Shown here: positions 13,314-21,890 of the stretch, piece by piece
Numbering within the stretch: position 1 is the first letter of the stretch
Layout of the letters: each line of letters begins with the position of its first letter
Assembly: GCA_018712705.1 (NCBI GenBank)
Contig: DVGM01000013.1
Location: forward strand, 26,381 to 90,380
Origin: Aphodousia faecalis
Lineage (GTDB): Bacteria > Pseudomonadota > Gammaproteobacteria > Burkholderiales > Burkholderiaceae_F
DNA length: 64,000 nt
Direction of reading: 5' to 3'
The notes under the pieces: model-generated
Told to the model about the DNA's origin: nothing
The model's input: the letters and a program-made list of their open reading frames with translations, nothing else
Databases searched by the model: none
Position numbers and translations under genes: made by a program

Positions 13314-13920
13314 CGAAGACTCTGAAATAGTTTTTGGAGACGTCCCGGAAAATGGCAGTTACGTTTGGATCACAATAAATGAAAATAGTTTTCAACCCCG
13401 AGTGGATCGTGTATTTTTCAGTGATGGATGGTCGATCGGAACACGCGTCCCGCGCTTTTGGAATGCCGCTGACGGTCGAATAATTATTGCTTGGGCCTAT
13501 TGCGAAGAACCTGAGCCGTACGAACCTGGCGAATTGGATAGCGATATGAGTTGGATGTCTGAACAATACAAATACCGAGAAGAAAGAGAGTTTTTTGAGA
13601 ATAGTTATTCGGGGCAATTGATGCTCGCTGAACAACGGGATGATTTCTTAAATCACACAGATGAGTTGAGCGAAGTCGCAAAGCGAATAGATGAAGCAGT
13701 ACACAATGGAGAATTGAAAGAAAATGGGCAAGTCTACATATTCTTTTACGAACGTCAATTTCCTGAGAGAAGCTTGGAGCTACTGAATGTTGTTCTCAGA
13801 GATGATGGATTTGCCTATTTTGGGAAAAATGAAGCAATTGCGATTTTAGGATTGGGCGGCAGATTTAAAGATGGCCAATTTGAGTTTTATGATCAGTATA
13901 AGGATCAGATTGATGCTTAA
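13279..13920 (+). CDS. DUF551-like domain with C-terminal extension (213 aa)
   Basis: Residues 1-80 repeat the DUF551 layout: a WHPVRVNEDSE start, a YVWITI strand and IIAWAYCEEPEPY. About 130 further residues follow that I do not recognise: a Gln/Glu-rich helical part, then a strand-helix part with a Gly-Leu-Gly-Gly turn. GGAG lies 8 bases before the ATG. It is the third gene of the tandem set and overlaps copy 2. Confidence 0.65.
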   Translation: MTNVDWHPVRVNEDSEIVFGDVPENGSYVWITINENSFQPRVDRVFFSDGWSIGTRVPRFWNAADGRIIIAWAYCEEPEPYEPGELDSDMSWMSEQYKYREEREFFENSYSGQLMLAEQRDDFLNHTDELSEVAKRIDEAVHNGELKENGQVYIFFYERQFPERSLELLNVVLRDDGFAYFGKNEAIAILGLGGRFKDGQFEFYDQYKDQIDA

Positions 13921-13940
13921 GTCACACGAGGAATGAACTT

Positions 13941-14180
13941 ATGAACTGGCAGCTATTGAAAAATGTCAACCCGCCGATCGGTAAGATCATCATGCTTTTT
14001 GATGCAAATTCACTGAGCGTACTTTACGCACGCAGGATAGGACTTCAAGGCCAGTCTTTGCAATTTTCTCACACGTATCAAAACGGCGGGATCGGATTAC
14101 ATCCTGACGAGTTGGATTACAAAACATTCAAAGAGGAGCATGGCAACAAAATCTACTGGTCACCTTTCATTAAACCTTGA
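13941..14180 (+). CDS. Small DUF551-related protein, last gene of the operon (79 aa)
   Basis: It shares the WxLLKNVNPPIGK...W-S-P layout seen in short DUF551-like proteins but lacks the PEPY end, so the relationship is tentative. GAGG stands 9 bases upstream of the ATG. A terminator hairpin follows 20 bases after the stop. It closes the long rightward phage operon. Confidence 0.55.
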   Translation: MNWQLLKNVNPPIGKIIMLFDANSLSVLYARRIGLQGQSLQFSHTYQNGGIGLHPDELDYKTFKEEHGNKIYWSPFIKP

Positions 14181-14199
14181 GTAAAATTAAAGCAGACAA

Positions 14200-14245
14200 A
14201 ATCCCCGGCAATTTTGAAGAATAAACTGCCGAGGATTTTTATTAC
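14200..14245 (+). terminator. Terminator of the rightward phage operon
   Basis: TCCCCGGCA (14202-14210) pairs with TGCCGAGGA (14227-14235) with one mismatch, followed by TTTTTATT. It lies right after the last phage gene. Confidence 0.7.
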
Positions 14246-14468
14246 TATAATCATTGTCCGAGCAGGAGTTTGGGTTCAGTTATCCGGTGGAGAACCGAAC
14301 TCAAAATGGTTCGAGGCTTGCAATAATGTACCCGCTAATGTGCCCGATTTTGATACTGATTGCACAAACGCCTATTTGCAGTATTAAAAGTTTCCGCCGC
14401 CCCACCATGTGCTCCTGCCTTAACAGTTAAATATTTCAACGACATCCGTCTTCCGGCTTTCTACCAAT
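14246..14468. other. Phage-chromosome junction, candidate att region
   Basis: No gene is visible. Two direct repeats, AATGTACCCG (14325-14334) and AATGTGCCCG (14337-14346), lie 12 bp apart and could be integrase arm sites. TTTCCGCCGCCCCACCA at 14391-14407 resembles the 3' end of a tmRNA or tRNA acceptor arm with CCA, which is a favoured attB. Housekeeping genes begin 60 bases later. An open frame across 14240-14385 lacks a start and was not called. Confidence 0.3.
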
Positions 14469-15383
14469 ATGATCTGTAACCTTTGTCCGCGTCACTGCAA
14501 CACAGATCGCTCCACACCCGAAGGCTTAAAGCGTAGTATTTGTCGAGCAAGCGACGATATTGAAGTTGCCCTCGTCAGTTTGCATGCATGGGAAGAGCCG
14601 ATTCTTGAAGCCAAAAAAGGCGCTGGAACAATCTTTTTTTCACACTGCAATCTGCGTTGCTGCTTTTGTCAAAACTACGAAATTAGTGCAAAAGGCAATG
14701 GAATCAAAATTTCGACCCAACGTCTAGCAGACATCTTCCTTGAAGAAGCCGAGCGCGGGGCATCCTGTATTGAACTCGTCACTCCAGGTCACTATACGCG
14801 GCAAATCCGAGAAGCTTTACTATCGGCAAAAGAGCGCGGTTTAACACTGCCTATTGTTTACAACTCCAACGCCTATGAACTGCCCGAGACTCTACGAATG
14901 CTCTCGGGACTCATTGACATCTTTCTTCCGGATCTTAAATATTTTGACAATCGCCTCGGTGAGAAATATTCGGGAGTTTCAAAATACTTTGACTATGCCT
15001 CTGAGGCAATCCGTGCAATGTTCGAAATGACGGGACCGGCAGAGCTTGACGGTTCCGGACAACTTCGACGTGGGCTTATCATTCGGCATCTTGTCTTGCC
15101 TTGGCAATGGCGCGACAGTTGCCGTTGTTTAGACTGGATTCATGAAACTTTTGGCGACCAAGTGTATGTTTCGATTATGAATCAATACATGCCGCTCTTT
15201 AAAGCCTGCAGACATCCGGAAATCAACCGTCCGCTGACAACACTGGAATATCAAAAAGTTGTACGTCATGCGAGAAACATTGGTATCACCAAGGGTTTTA
15301 TACAAGTGGGGCGCACGGATAGTGCCAAATTTATTCCGCACTTCGACGGAGATCACGTTCTTTCTGATAAAACCGACAAGTAA
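14469..15383 (+). CDS. Radical SAM protein, PflA-like (COG1313 type)
   Basis: A CNLRCCFC motif (CxxxCxxC form) at about residues 59-66 binds the radical-SAM iron-sulfur cluster. An N-terminal CNLCPRHC segment gives further Cys ligands, typical of PflA-like proteins of about 300 residues. The middle has the ELVTPGHY and LPDLKYF segments of this group. The family activates glycyl-radical enzymes or modifies substrates, but the target here is unknown and no glycyl-radical enzyme is adjacent. It appears to be the first chromosomal gene after the prophage. Confidence 0.8.
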   Translation: MICNLCPRHCNTDRSTPEGLKRSICRASDDIEVALVSLHAWEEPILEAKKGAGTIFFSHCNLRCCFCQNYEISAKGNGIKISTQRLADIFLEEAERGASCIELVTPGHYTRQIREALLSAKERGLTLPIVYNSNAYELPETLRMLSGLIDIFLPDLKYFDNRLGEKYSGVSKYFDYASEAIRAMFEMTGPAELDGSGQLRRGLIIRHLVLPWQWRDSCRCLDWIHETFGDQVYVSIMNQYMPLFKACRHPEINRPLTTLEYQKVVRHARNIGITKGFIQVGRTDSAKFIPHFDGDHVLSDKTDK

Positions 15384-15440
15384 CTTCTTGACTGACAGCA
15401 AGAAATCAATCAAGTTGCAGGCGCTCCACACCTTAAACCC

Positions 15441-16283
15441 TCATTGACGCATTTCGCGAATAACCTCGTCCGGCTGCTCTCGAACCGATGAACGAAACGG
15501 ATTGATATCTATCCCTCCGCGTCGGGTAAAGCATGCGTACACTTCGAGTAATTCTGGTTGAAAAACTGTGCGCATATCGTGATAAATCTGCTCAACACAC
15601 TGCTCGTGAAACCCTTTATGGCATCGATACGACACGAGATACTTTAAAAGGCCCTCTGGGCTAATAGCGCGTCCCTTATAGTTAATCATGACACTGGCCA
15701 AATCCGGCTGACCGGTCACCGGACACAAAGAACGAAAAACGGTTGTCGAGAAAGTCTTTTGAATTATTTCACTTGAGTGCGGATCAAACTCAAGAAGTCC
15801 CGGTTCTGTTTCATAGGTTGAAATTTCACCGCCCGCAGGAAGCGTTAAATGGTCAAGGGATAGCCCGGGCATCGTTTTCACCTGTCCCGGATAATTCTGA
15901 ATGCTGAAAAGCTTTACCTTAACCGTGCCTCCTAAGCGAAGCGACAGATCATCAGACATGCGGTTTGCCACTTCCTCTTGGCTACCCATCTGCGTCATAG
16001 CGAATGAGCCGGCATACAGTTTTAACGATTTCGATTCAACAATTGAATGAGTCGAGGCCGGCACAAACAACTCAGCCACCGCCGTTTGCGGCACGCCTTG
16101 GCTGTTTAACCATGACAGTTCATATAAACGCCAGATATCTACCCCTTTGAAATGATGGTCTCCGATTGCATCACGCCCTAGAGCGCGAGAAATCGGCTGC
16201 AACAAGCCAGGGTTATATTGATCACTATAGACTGTATCCTTACCTAGCAGAGTATTTTTAGGTTCCGGCATCAAAATCGACAT
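15441..16283 (-). CDS. queF: NADPH-dependent 7-cyano-7-deazaguanine reductase
   Basis: The 280 residues fit the long (YqfD/E. coli-type) QueF. ESKSLKLY at 83-90 is the family signature and FRSLCPVTGQPD at 183-194 holds catalytic Cys187 and Asp194. The enzyme reduces preQ0 to preQ1 in queuosine biosynthesis in the cytoplasm. GAGG lies 6 bases upstream of the ATG. It stands alone: the gene upstream (brnQ) is almost 390 bases away, with a structured region between. Confidence 0.93.
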   Translation of the reverse strand: MSILMPEPKNTLLGKDTVYSDQYNPGLLQPISRALGRDAIGDHHFKGVDIWRLYELSWLNSQGVPQTAVAELFVPASTHSIVESKSLKLYAGSFAMTQMGSQEEVANRMSDDLSLRLGGTVKVKLFSIQNYPGQVKTMPGLSLDHLTLPAGGEISTYETEPGLLEFDPHSSEIIQKTFSTTVFRSLCPVTGQPDLASVMINYKGRAISPEGLLKYLVSYRCHKGFHEQCVEQIYHDMRTVFQPELLEVYACFTRRGGIDINPFRSSVREQPDEVIREMRQ

Positions 16284-16468
16284 GTGAAACCTCGAGAAAA
16301 TAGTAAATAGAGGGATTATAGAGGTTCTAATTCAAACCCATTTCAATAAACGTTCTTCATGAGTCTAGATCTTTTCAAATACGTTTGCTTGGTTAAAAGT
16401 CTAAAGAGAATCAACCAAGACAATCGAAAATTAAATCCATGAAATGCGACTATGAAAACGCACGAGCT

Positions 16469-16526
16469 GCGCATGTTAGCCCGCGGAGACCTCGCTGAGG
16501 TTGATCGGGTTTAAGCGAATCTGCGC
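16469..16526. ncRNA. Candidate structured RNA upstream of queF
   Basis: Three nested stems fit one 58-nt element: GCGCA/TGCGC (outer), AGCCCG/CGGGTT (middle, with one G-U pair) and ACCTC-GCT-GAGGT (inner hairpin). Such nesting is rare by chance. It lies about 180 bases upstream of queF if read on the minus strand. I cannot match it to a known preQ1 riboswitch or other family, and the strand is undecided. Confidence 0.35.
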
Positions 16527-16577
16527 ACGGAGAAAATTTATGACGCAAATCGGCAATATTTCTTTCTTTGGAATTAG

Positions 16578-16642
16578 GGCCTGTCCACACATGTTTGATA
16601 GGCTCTTTGCCTATCAAACATGGAGGGAGACTTTTTCAGGCC
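16578..16642. repeat. Long perfect hairpin within an outer 6-bp stem
   Basis: CATGTTTGATAGGC (16590-16603) and GCCTATCAAACATG (16609-16622) form a perfect 14-bp stem with a TCTTT loop. GGCCTG (16578-16583) and CAGGCC (16637-16642) pair outside it. No U-run follows on the minus strand, so it is not a standard brnQ terminator. It could be a repetitive palindromic element or a processed 3' end. Confidence 0.6.
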
Positions 16643-16671
16643 AAGACAATAAGACTTACGGAGGTATTTGT

Positions 16672-18003
16672 TTAGCTATTGTTAGCCGGCACAAATTTCA
16701 TCCACAACAGTCCGAAGATGTATCCGATTAATGCAAACCAAATCCAACTCAACCCCAATGTATGCATTGGCAAGTAGGTGGTTAAAACATTTTCCAATGC
16801 TTCAAACTTGATATTGGCTGTTTCCATGCCGTTGATTAACGCCATAATAAATGTAAAGCCAATGGTAAAAGCGTAAACACATTGTCTGCCGTTAAATAAC
16901 TTATCAGTAAATAAAAGCACAATCAACACAACAGCCAACGGATAAATAAACATCAGCACCGGAACTGTTGAGGTAATGATGGTTTCAAGACCGAACATCC
17001 CGACTAAAAACGACACGATTGAGAAAACGGTCACCCAATAGAGGTAAGTAAAGCGTCCCGTTAACTTCAGAAAATAGGCTGCGCAACAAGTAATCAAACC
17101 GATGGCGGTCGACCAACAAGCCAACAGCACAATGACAGCCAAAATAATGGCACCTGCGTTACCAAAAAGGATTTTGGCAGACTCAGCCAACACCGGAGCA
17201 CCGGTCGTTTGCATGCCGATTGCCGGAACACTTTCTGCTCCAATCTTGGCGATAAAAATATAAATAAAGGCCAACAGAGCAACAGCCACAATACCGGACT
17301 TGTAGACCTGCTTAGTGATCTCTGCACGATCGGTCAAACCGCAGTCCTCGCGAACAACGTTAATCACAAGAGTTGCGAAAACAAAAGCGGCGATCGCATC
17401 TAACGTGTTGTAGCCATCCAAAACACCCTGAACAGCAGCAATCACGGGCGTTGCATAGGCCTTCGTCGGAGCTTGCGGTTCTCCTAAAGGAGAAACAAAT
17501 GACTGCACAATCAACAAAACGATCGTCAGCACTAATGCAGGGGTCAAAAGTTTACCGATGCGGTCAACCAACTTTTGAGGCGTGGCCGACAACCAGAAAG
17601 AAATCAAGAAAAACACCGCCAAGAAAATAGGCAAACCTAACTCGATGCTTTCTTTATCCAAGAAGGGACTGACGGCGATCTCGAAAGCGACCGTTCCAGT
17701 ACGCGGAATAGCAAAGCAAGGACCAATCGCTAAATACGCCACAATCGTGAAAAACAGCCCATAGAGCGGATGAGCGCGCCCGGCTGCTTCCTGCAAATCA
17801 TTGCAACCGGAATAACCCATAGCCATCACGCTCAAAAGCGGCATTCCCACGCCGGTAATACAAAAACCGATTAAGGCGTACCAAACATTAACGCCGGCGT
17901 TCTGACCCATGGAAGCCGGAAAAATCAAGTTACCGGCACCAAAGAAAAGGGCAAACAGCATCAAACCGATCGGGATGTACCTTGTAGCGACTTTCTTATC
18001 CAT
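16672..18003 (-). CDS. brnQ: Branched-chain amino acid:cation symporter
   Basis: The protein has 443 residues with about 12 hydrophobic spans. Its start, IPIGLMLFALFFGAGNLIFPA, is the signature of the LIVCS family. It imports Leu, Ile and Val with Na+ or H+ across the inner membrane. The ATG at 18003 lies in an A/T-rich leader. It stands alone, and the divergent gene on the other side is the DUF362 protein. Confidence 0.92.
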   Translation of the reverse strand: MDKKVATRYIPIGLMLFALFFGAGNLIFPASMGQNAGVNVWYALIGFCITGVGMPLLSVMAMGYSGCNDLQEAAGRAHPLYGLFFTIVAYLAIGPCFAIPRTGTVAFEIAVSPFLDKESIELGLPIFLAVFFLISFWLSATPQKLVDRIGKLLTPALVLTIVLLIVQSFVSPLGEPQAPTKAYATPVIAAVQGVLDGYNTLDAIAAFVFATLVINVVREDCGLTDRAEITKQVYKSGIVAVALLAFIYIFIAKIGAESVPAIGMQTTGAPVLAESAKILFGNAGAIILAVIVLLACWSTAIGLITCCAAYFLKLTGRFTYLYWVTVFSIVSFLVGMFGLETIITSTVPVLMFIYPLAVVLIVLLFTDKLFNGRQCVYAFTIGFTFIMALINGMETANIKFEALENVLTTYLPMHTLGLSWIWFALIGYIFGLLWMKFVPANNS

Positions 18004-18270
18004 ATTTTTTCTCTTTTTATAAAAATATTTTTTTATTTTATGGATGAAGAATCATTTGCTCATAAGTGAGATAGATTAGAAAAGCTAATTCTTTAGAGCA
18101 ATATAAGTTAATTCGTTTAGGTAGTTACAACTATTTTTCAGAAAAATTAAAAAGATGGAGTCAACACAAACAGTAGAAGCAGGCAAATTTATAAACGATT
18201 TTAGGCAAAGGACCGTAAATGTGAATTGATAAAATTTTTCCAATGAATCCTTGACTGATGAGGGGTTGTT

Positions 18271-19302
18271 ATGTCTGAATTTAAATGTTCCCGCAGTGCC
18301 TTTTTAAAAACAATGGGGGGCGTTATGACGAGCGCTGTTTTAAGTTCGCTTGCCAATGCCGCAACTATGCAAACGCAAGCACCGGTTGTCGGAAGTAAAA
18401 AAGTTACTTCTGACTTTAAAGGCGAAAAGGCCAAAGTGTTCTTTACTCGCCACATCGATGCCGACCATCTTAAAAAACTGTACGCCTTGATCAACGACGA
18501 AGTAAAAGGCAAGGTCGCTATCAAATTACACACCGGCGAACGCAACGGTCCGAATATTTTGCCCCGTGATATGGTGAAGGCGTTCCAACAAAGTATTCCC
18601 AACAGCAACATTGTAGAAACCAACACGCTTTACATCGGCGATCGAGACACCACGGAGAAGCATCGTAAAACCTTGGAAGTCAATGGCTGGACTTTCTGCC
18701 CGGTTGACATCATGGATGAAGACGGCACCGTCATGCTTCCTGTGAAAGGCGGCAAGCACTTTAAAGAAGTCTCCATGGGTAAAAATATCGTCAATTACGA
18801 CTCTATGGTCGTTCTTACCCACTTTAAGGGTCACGCCATGGGTGGCTTCGGCGGCTCCATGAAAAACATCGCCATCGGATGTGCTGACGGCAAAATCGGT
18901 AAAGCCCAAGTTCACGCCGTAAAAGATATCAATGCTCCTTGGGATGAATGGCCTGCTAAGGAACACCTAATGGAAACAATGGCTGAATCGGCCAAAGCGG
19001 TGTGTGACCATTTTGGCAAACACATTGTTTTTATCAATGTTATGCGCCGCATGTCTGTGGATTGCGACTGCGCGGGACTCAGTGCCGCAGAACCTACCAT
19101 TCCTGATATTGGCATGGTTGCCTCCACGGATATTTTGGCGATCGACCAGGCGTGTGTGGACTTGGTTTATTCGTTAGGCAAAGATAAAAACCACGATCTT
19201 GTCGAACGCATTGAATCACGCCACGGTTTGCGTCAGTTGTCTTACATGCACGAACTCGGCATGGGTAAGGCTAACTATGAGCTCGTCGATATTGATCTCT
19301 AA
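18271..19302 (+). CDS. DUF362 protein with export-like N-terminus
   Basis: The middle follows the DUF362 pattern: VAIKLHTGERNGPN, then LTHFKGHAMGGFGGSMKNIAIGCA, and a C-terminal IPDIGMVASTDILAIDQAC. Family members are linked to iron-sulfur or uncharacterised redox roles, and the biochemical function is unknown. The N-terminus looks like a Tat signal (basic start, SRSAFLK, hydrophobic stretch, AxA-type site near residue 30), but the second Arg is replaced by Ser. No second ferredoxin domain is visible. Confidence 0.8.
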   Translation: MSEFKCSRSAFLKTMGGVMTSAVLSSLANAATMQTQAPVVGSKKVTSDFKGEKAKVFFTRHIDADHLKKLYALINDEVKGKVAIKLHTGERNGPNILPRDMVKAFQQSIPNSNIVETNTLYIGDRDTTEKHRKTLEVNGWTFCPVDIMDEDGTVMLPVKGGKHFKEVSMGKNIVNYDSMVVLTHFKGHAMGGFGGSMKNIAIGCADGKIGKAQVHAVKDINAPWDEWPAKEHLMETMAESAKAVCDHFGKHIVFINVMRRMSVDCDCAGLSAAEPTIPDIGMVASTDILAIDQACVDLVYSLGKDKNHDLVERIESRHGLRQLSYMHELGMGKANYELVDIDL

Positions 19303-19318
19303 CGTTTAGCCTTATTTG

Positions 19319-19357
19319 AAAACGGGGAAATGCTTTTGAGCACTTCCCCGTTTGTTT
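19319..19357 (+). terminator. Terminator after the DUF362 gene
   Basis: AAACGGGGAA (19320-19329) pairs perfectly with TTCCCCGTTT (19344-19353), and the inner bases extend the stem. It lies between the convergent DUF362 and proA genes and may serve both. Confidence 0.8.
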
Positions 19358-19376
19358 GAATGAAAGCAACCGGCGT

Positions 19377-20636
19377 TTAACCCCTGATTTGTCCGTTACC
19401 TGTCACCAAGTACTTATAGGACGTTAATTCAGGCAAAGCCATCGGACCTCTGGCGTGAAGCTTTTGGGTGCTGATGCCGATTTCCGCGCCAAAGCCGAAC
19501 TCAAAGCCATCGGTGAAACGAGTTGAAGCATTAACATAAACAACGGCCGCATCCACTTCCGCTTGAAAGCGTCGGGCATTTTCCATATTGCGCGTGACGA
19601 TACATTCCGAGTGACGGGTACTGTATCGGGCAATATGAGCCAAAGCCTCATCCAAGTCACGGACGATTTTTACAGATAAGCGCAAATCACCGTACTCTGT
19701 TGCCCAATCCTCTTCTGTGGCGGCTTGAATTCGGGAGTCAAACTTTTGAGTCTGCTCGCAACCGAAAATCGTCACGCCCGCACTGAAATAATCCTTCAAC
19801 ATTTGGGGTAAAAACGCATCGGCTACTTTTTCGTGCACAAGCAGTGTTTCCATGGCATTGCAAACCGATGGTCTTTGTACTTTTGCATTAAAAGCAATCC
19901 GGCGGGCCATATCGCAATCGGCAGACTCATCAACGAAAGTGTGGCACACCCCAGCACCGGTCTCAATAACGGGCACTGTCGCGTTTTGAACAACGGCTTG
20001 AATCAGACGGGCGCTACCTCTGGGTATGACGACATCAACTAAACCGTTCATGCGGATTAAATCGGTTACCGCCTGACGATCTGTCACGTCAATAAACTGA
20101 ATAGCGCCTTGCGGCACCCCCTCTTTTTGAGCGGCCTCTGAAAGAATAGAGGCGATGGCCTGATTAGAATGAAGCGCTTCGCTTCCTCCCTTGAGCACAA
20201 CCGTGTTACCCGATTTCAGGCACAAGCCAATGGCATCAGACGTAACATTCGGTCTCGCTTCATAAATAATGCCGACAACCCCAATAGGCACGCGCACTTT
20301 GGTCAAACTTAACCCATTGGCTAACGTTGAACCTCCAATCACCTCTCCGATCGGATCTTTGAGCTGAGCAACCTGCCGTAAACCTTCAGCCATTGACTCA
20401 ATGCGTGCGGGCGTCAAGCGAAGACGATCCTGCATGGATTCCCGCATACCGTTGGTCTGTGCGTTGAGCATATCCTTTTCATTAGCTTCAAGAATCTCGT
20501 CGCAATGACTCAAAAGCGCGGCAGCCATGGCAAGCAGGGCTTTATTTTTCTGTCCGCTGCGAAGCGTTCCCATCCTGACAGCCGCATCGTGAGCCGCCTG
20601 AGCTTTTTGACGAACCAATACTTCTGTCGTGCTCAT
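19377..20636 (-). CDS. proA: Glutamate-5-semialdehyde (gamma-glutamyl phosphate) dehydrogenase
   Basis: The 419-residue protein is full length for ProA. It carries the aldehyde-dehydrogenase-type segments EARPNVTSDA, KGGSEALHSN and the QRPSVCNAMETLL block with the catalytic Cys. It reduces gamma-glutamyl phosphate with NADPH, the second step of proline synthesis. It follows proB by 11 bases on the same strand, so the two form a proBA operon. Confidence 0.95.
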   Translation of the reverse strand: MSTTEVLVRQKAQAAHDAAVRMGTLRSGQKNKALLAMAAALLSHCDEILEANEKDMLNAQTNGMRESMQDRLRLTPARIESMAEGLRQVAQLKDPIGEVIGGSTLANGLSLTKVRVPIGVVGIIYEARPNVTSDAIGLCLKSGNTVVLKGGSEALHSNQAIASILSEAAQKEGVPQGAIQFIDVTDRQAVTDLIRMNGLVDVVIPRGSARLIQAVVQNATVPVIETGAGVCHTFVDESADCDMARRIAFNAKVQRPSVCNAMETLLVHEKVADAFLPQMLKDYFSAGVTIFGCEQTQKFDSRIQAATEEDWATEYGDLRLSVKIVRDLDEALAHIARYSTRHSECIVTRNMENARRFQAEVDAAVVYVNASTRFTDGFEFGFGAEIGISTQKLHARGPMALPELTSYKYLVTGNGQIRG

Positions 20637-20647
20637 AGATAGGTCTC

Positions 20648-21781
20648 CTAATTCAAAATGACCAAATCATCTCGATGAATCACTTCATCAAAAGCTTTGT
20701 GTCCCACTAAACTTTCAATTTCTGCACTTTGGCAGCCAATAATTTTTTGAAGTTCTTCAGAAGAATAGTGACACAAACCGCGGGCGATTTCACGTCCTTC
20801 TTTATTTTTAACGCTCACGGTATTACCGGCTTCAAAGTTGCCTTCTGCGGCCACAATACCAACGGGCAGGATGCTGCAGCCTCCCGCTTTTTTAATGGCT
20901 TTTTCACAACCTTCATCCACCGTCACGCTTCCCATAATGCGGGCTCCGAACGCCAGCCAGCGTTTACGGAACTGCAAGCGATTTTCCCGGGAAACAAAAA
21001 GCGTACCAACCTCTTCGCCTTCGAGTATGCGGCTGATGGCATCTTTTTGCGAACCGGAAGCAATGATCAAATTAATGCCCGATGTCGTGGCATTTTTTGC
21101 AGCCTGAATTTTTGTAAACATGCCACCGGTGCCAACGCAGCTGCCGGCGCCTCCGGCGCTCGCTTCAATCTCCGGCGTAATCTCTTCAACCCGAGAGACC
21201 AATCTGGCGTCGGGATGCGTCTGCGGATTGGCTGTATAAAGGCCATCCACATCGGACAAAATAATGACCAAATCCGCATCAACAATACTTGCTACCAAAG
21301 CGCTCATATTGTCGTTATCACCGATTTTTAATTCATCCAGTGCGACGACGTCATTTTCATTGACGATTGGAATGACGCGGCGTTTTAGCAACTCCATAAA
21401 TGTATTTCGGGCATTGGTATAACGGTGGCGGTCAATTGTCTCCATGCGGGTCAAAAGCACTTGAGCGACCACTTGCCCGTATTCAGCAAAGATTTTTTCA
21501 TAGGTGTGCATCAAAATGCCTTGACCCACGGCAGCCGCTGCCTGCTTACCCGGAATCGTTTTCGGCTTTTCCGGCAACCCCAAACGATCAACACCAACGG
21601 CCACCGCGCCTGACGTGACCAAAATCATTTCCTTACCTTGATTTTGCCAATCAGCCAATTCACGAGCCAATTTATCAATGCGGGCAAAATCACATTTACC
21701 GTTGGCGTGTGTAATGGTGCTACTGCCCACTTTCACCACGATGCGTTTGGCGTCTTTCAAATCTTTGCGTTCAACTAACAT
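20648..21781 (-). CDS. proB: Glutamate 5-kinase
   Basis: The N-terminal 260 residues are the amino-acid kinase domain (IVVKVGSSTI, LVTSGAVAVG, NENDVVALDEL...GDND, SDVDGLYTANP). The last 95 residues are a PUA domain, giving the usual 377-residue long form. It phosphorylates glutamate as the first step of proline synthesis and is usually feedback-inhibited by proline. The ATG at 21781 is preceded by an A/T-rich promoter region, and proA follows. Confidence 0.95.
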   Translation of the reverse strand: MLVERKDLKDAKRIVVKVGSSTITHANGKCDFARIDKLARELADWQNQGKEMILVTSGAVAVGVDRLGLPEKPKTIPGKQAAAAVGQGILMHTYEKIFAEYGQVVAQVLLTRMETIDRHRYTNARNTFMELLKRRVIPIVNENDVVALDELKIGDNDNMSALVASIVDADLVIILSDVDGLYTANPQTHPDARLVSRVEEITPEIEASAGGAGSCVGTGGMFTKIQAAKNATTSGINLIIASGSQKDAISRILEGEEVGTLFVSRENRLQFRKRWLAFGARIMGSVTVDEGCEKAIKKAGGCSILPVGIVAAEGNFEAGNTVSVKNKEGREIARGLCHYSSEELQKIIGCQSAEIESLVGHKAFDEVIHRDDLVILN

Positions 21782-21830
21782 CTTTTGCTTTATTTAGATC
21801 AATGGAAATTTTTATTATACGTGCCGCAGA

Positions 21831-21862
21831 CGCAAAAGCCCCGACCATTAGGCCGAGGCTTT
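21831..21862 (-). terminator. Terminator after the M20 amidohydrolase gene
   Basis: On the minus strand AAAGCCTCGGCC and GGTCGGGGCTTT pair around TAAT with two G-U pairs, followed by TTTTGCG. It separates the amidohydrolase operon from proB. Confidence 0.75.
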
Positions 21863-21890
21863 CGAGTCTAATCAGTTTGTCAACGTTTTC

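Larger units (their letters stand above)
16284..16671. other. 388-bp gap with two structured elements
   Basis: The gap between queF and brnQ, both leftward, has no supported gene. It holds a nested stem structure at 16469-16526 and a long perfect hairpin nested in an outer stem at 16578-16642. Both are given as separate entries. The remaining sequence is A/T-rich and should include the queF promoter, but I cannot place it with confidence. Confidence 0.6.

Noticed and set aside
14241..14385. Open frame reading through the end of the prophage
   Set aside because: It has no start codon, crosses a terminator hairpin and resembles nothing I know; an integrase remnant is possible but not supportable.
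14309..14407. Possible complete tRNA or tmRNA gene at the junction
   Set aside because: A CCA-like end is present, but no T-arm with TTCRANY and matching stem, and no anticodon arm, could be folded in front of it.
16501..16731. Plus-strand frame over the hairpins near brnQ
   Set aside because: It overlaps the brnQ end, runs through the perfect hairpin and has no ribosome-binding site; the DNA structure is the better explanation.
20729..21331. 200-codon plus-strand frame opposite proB
   Set aside because: It lies entirely opposite a well-supported proB and has no domain or start signal.
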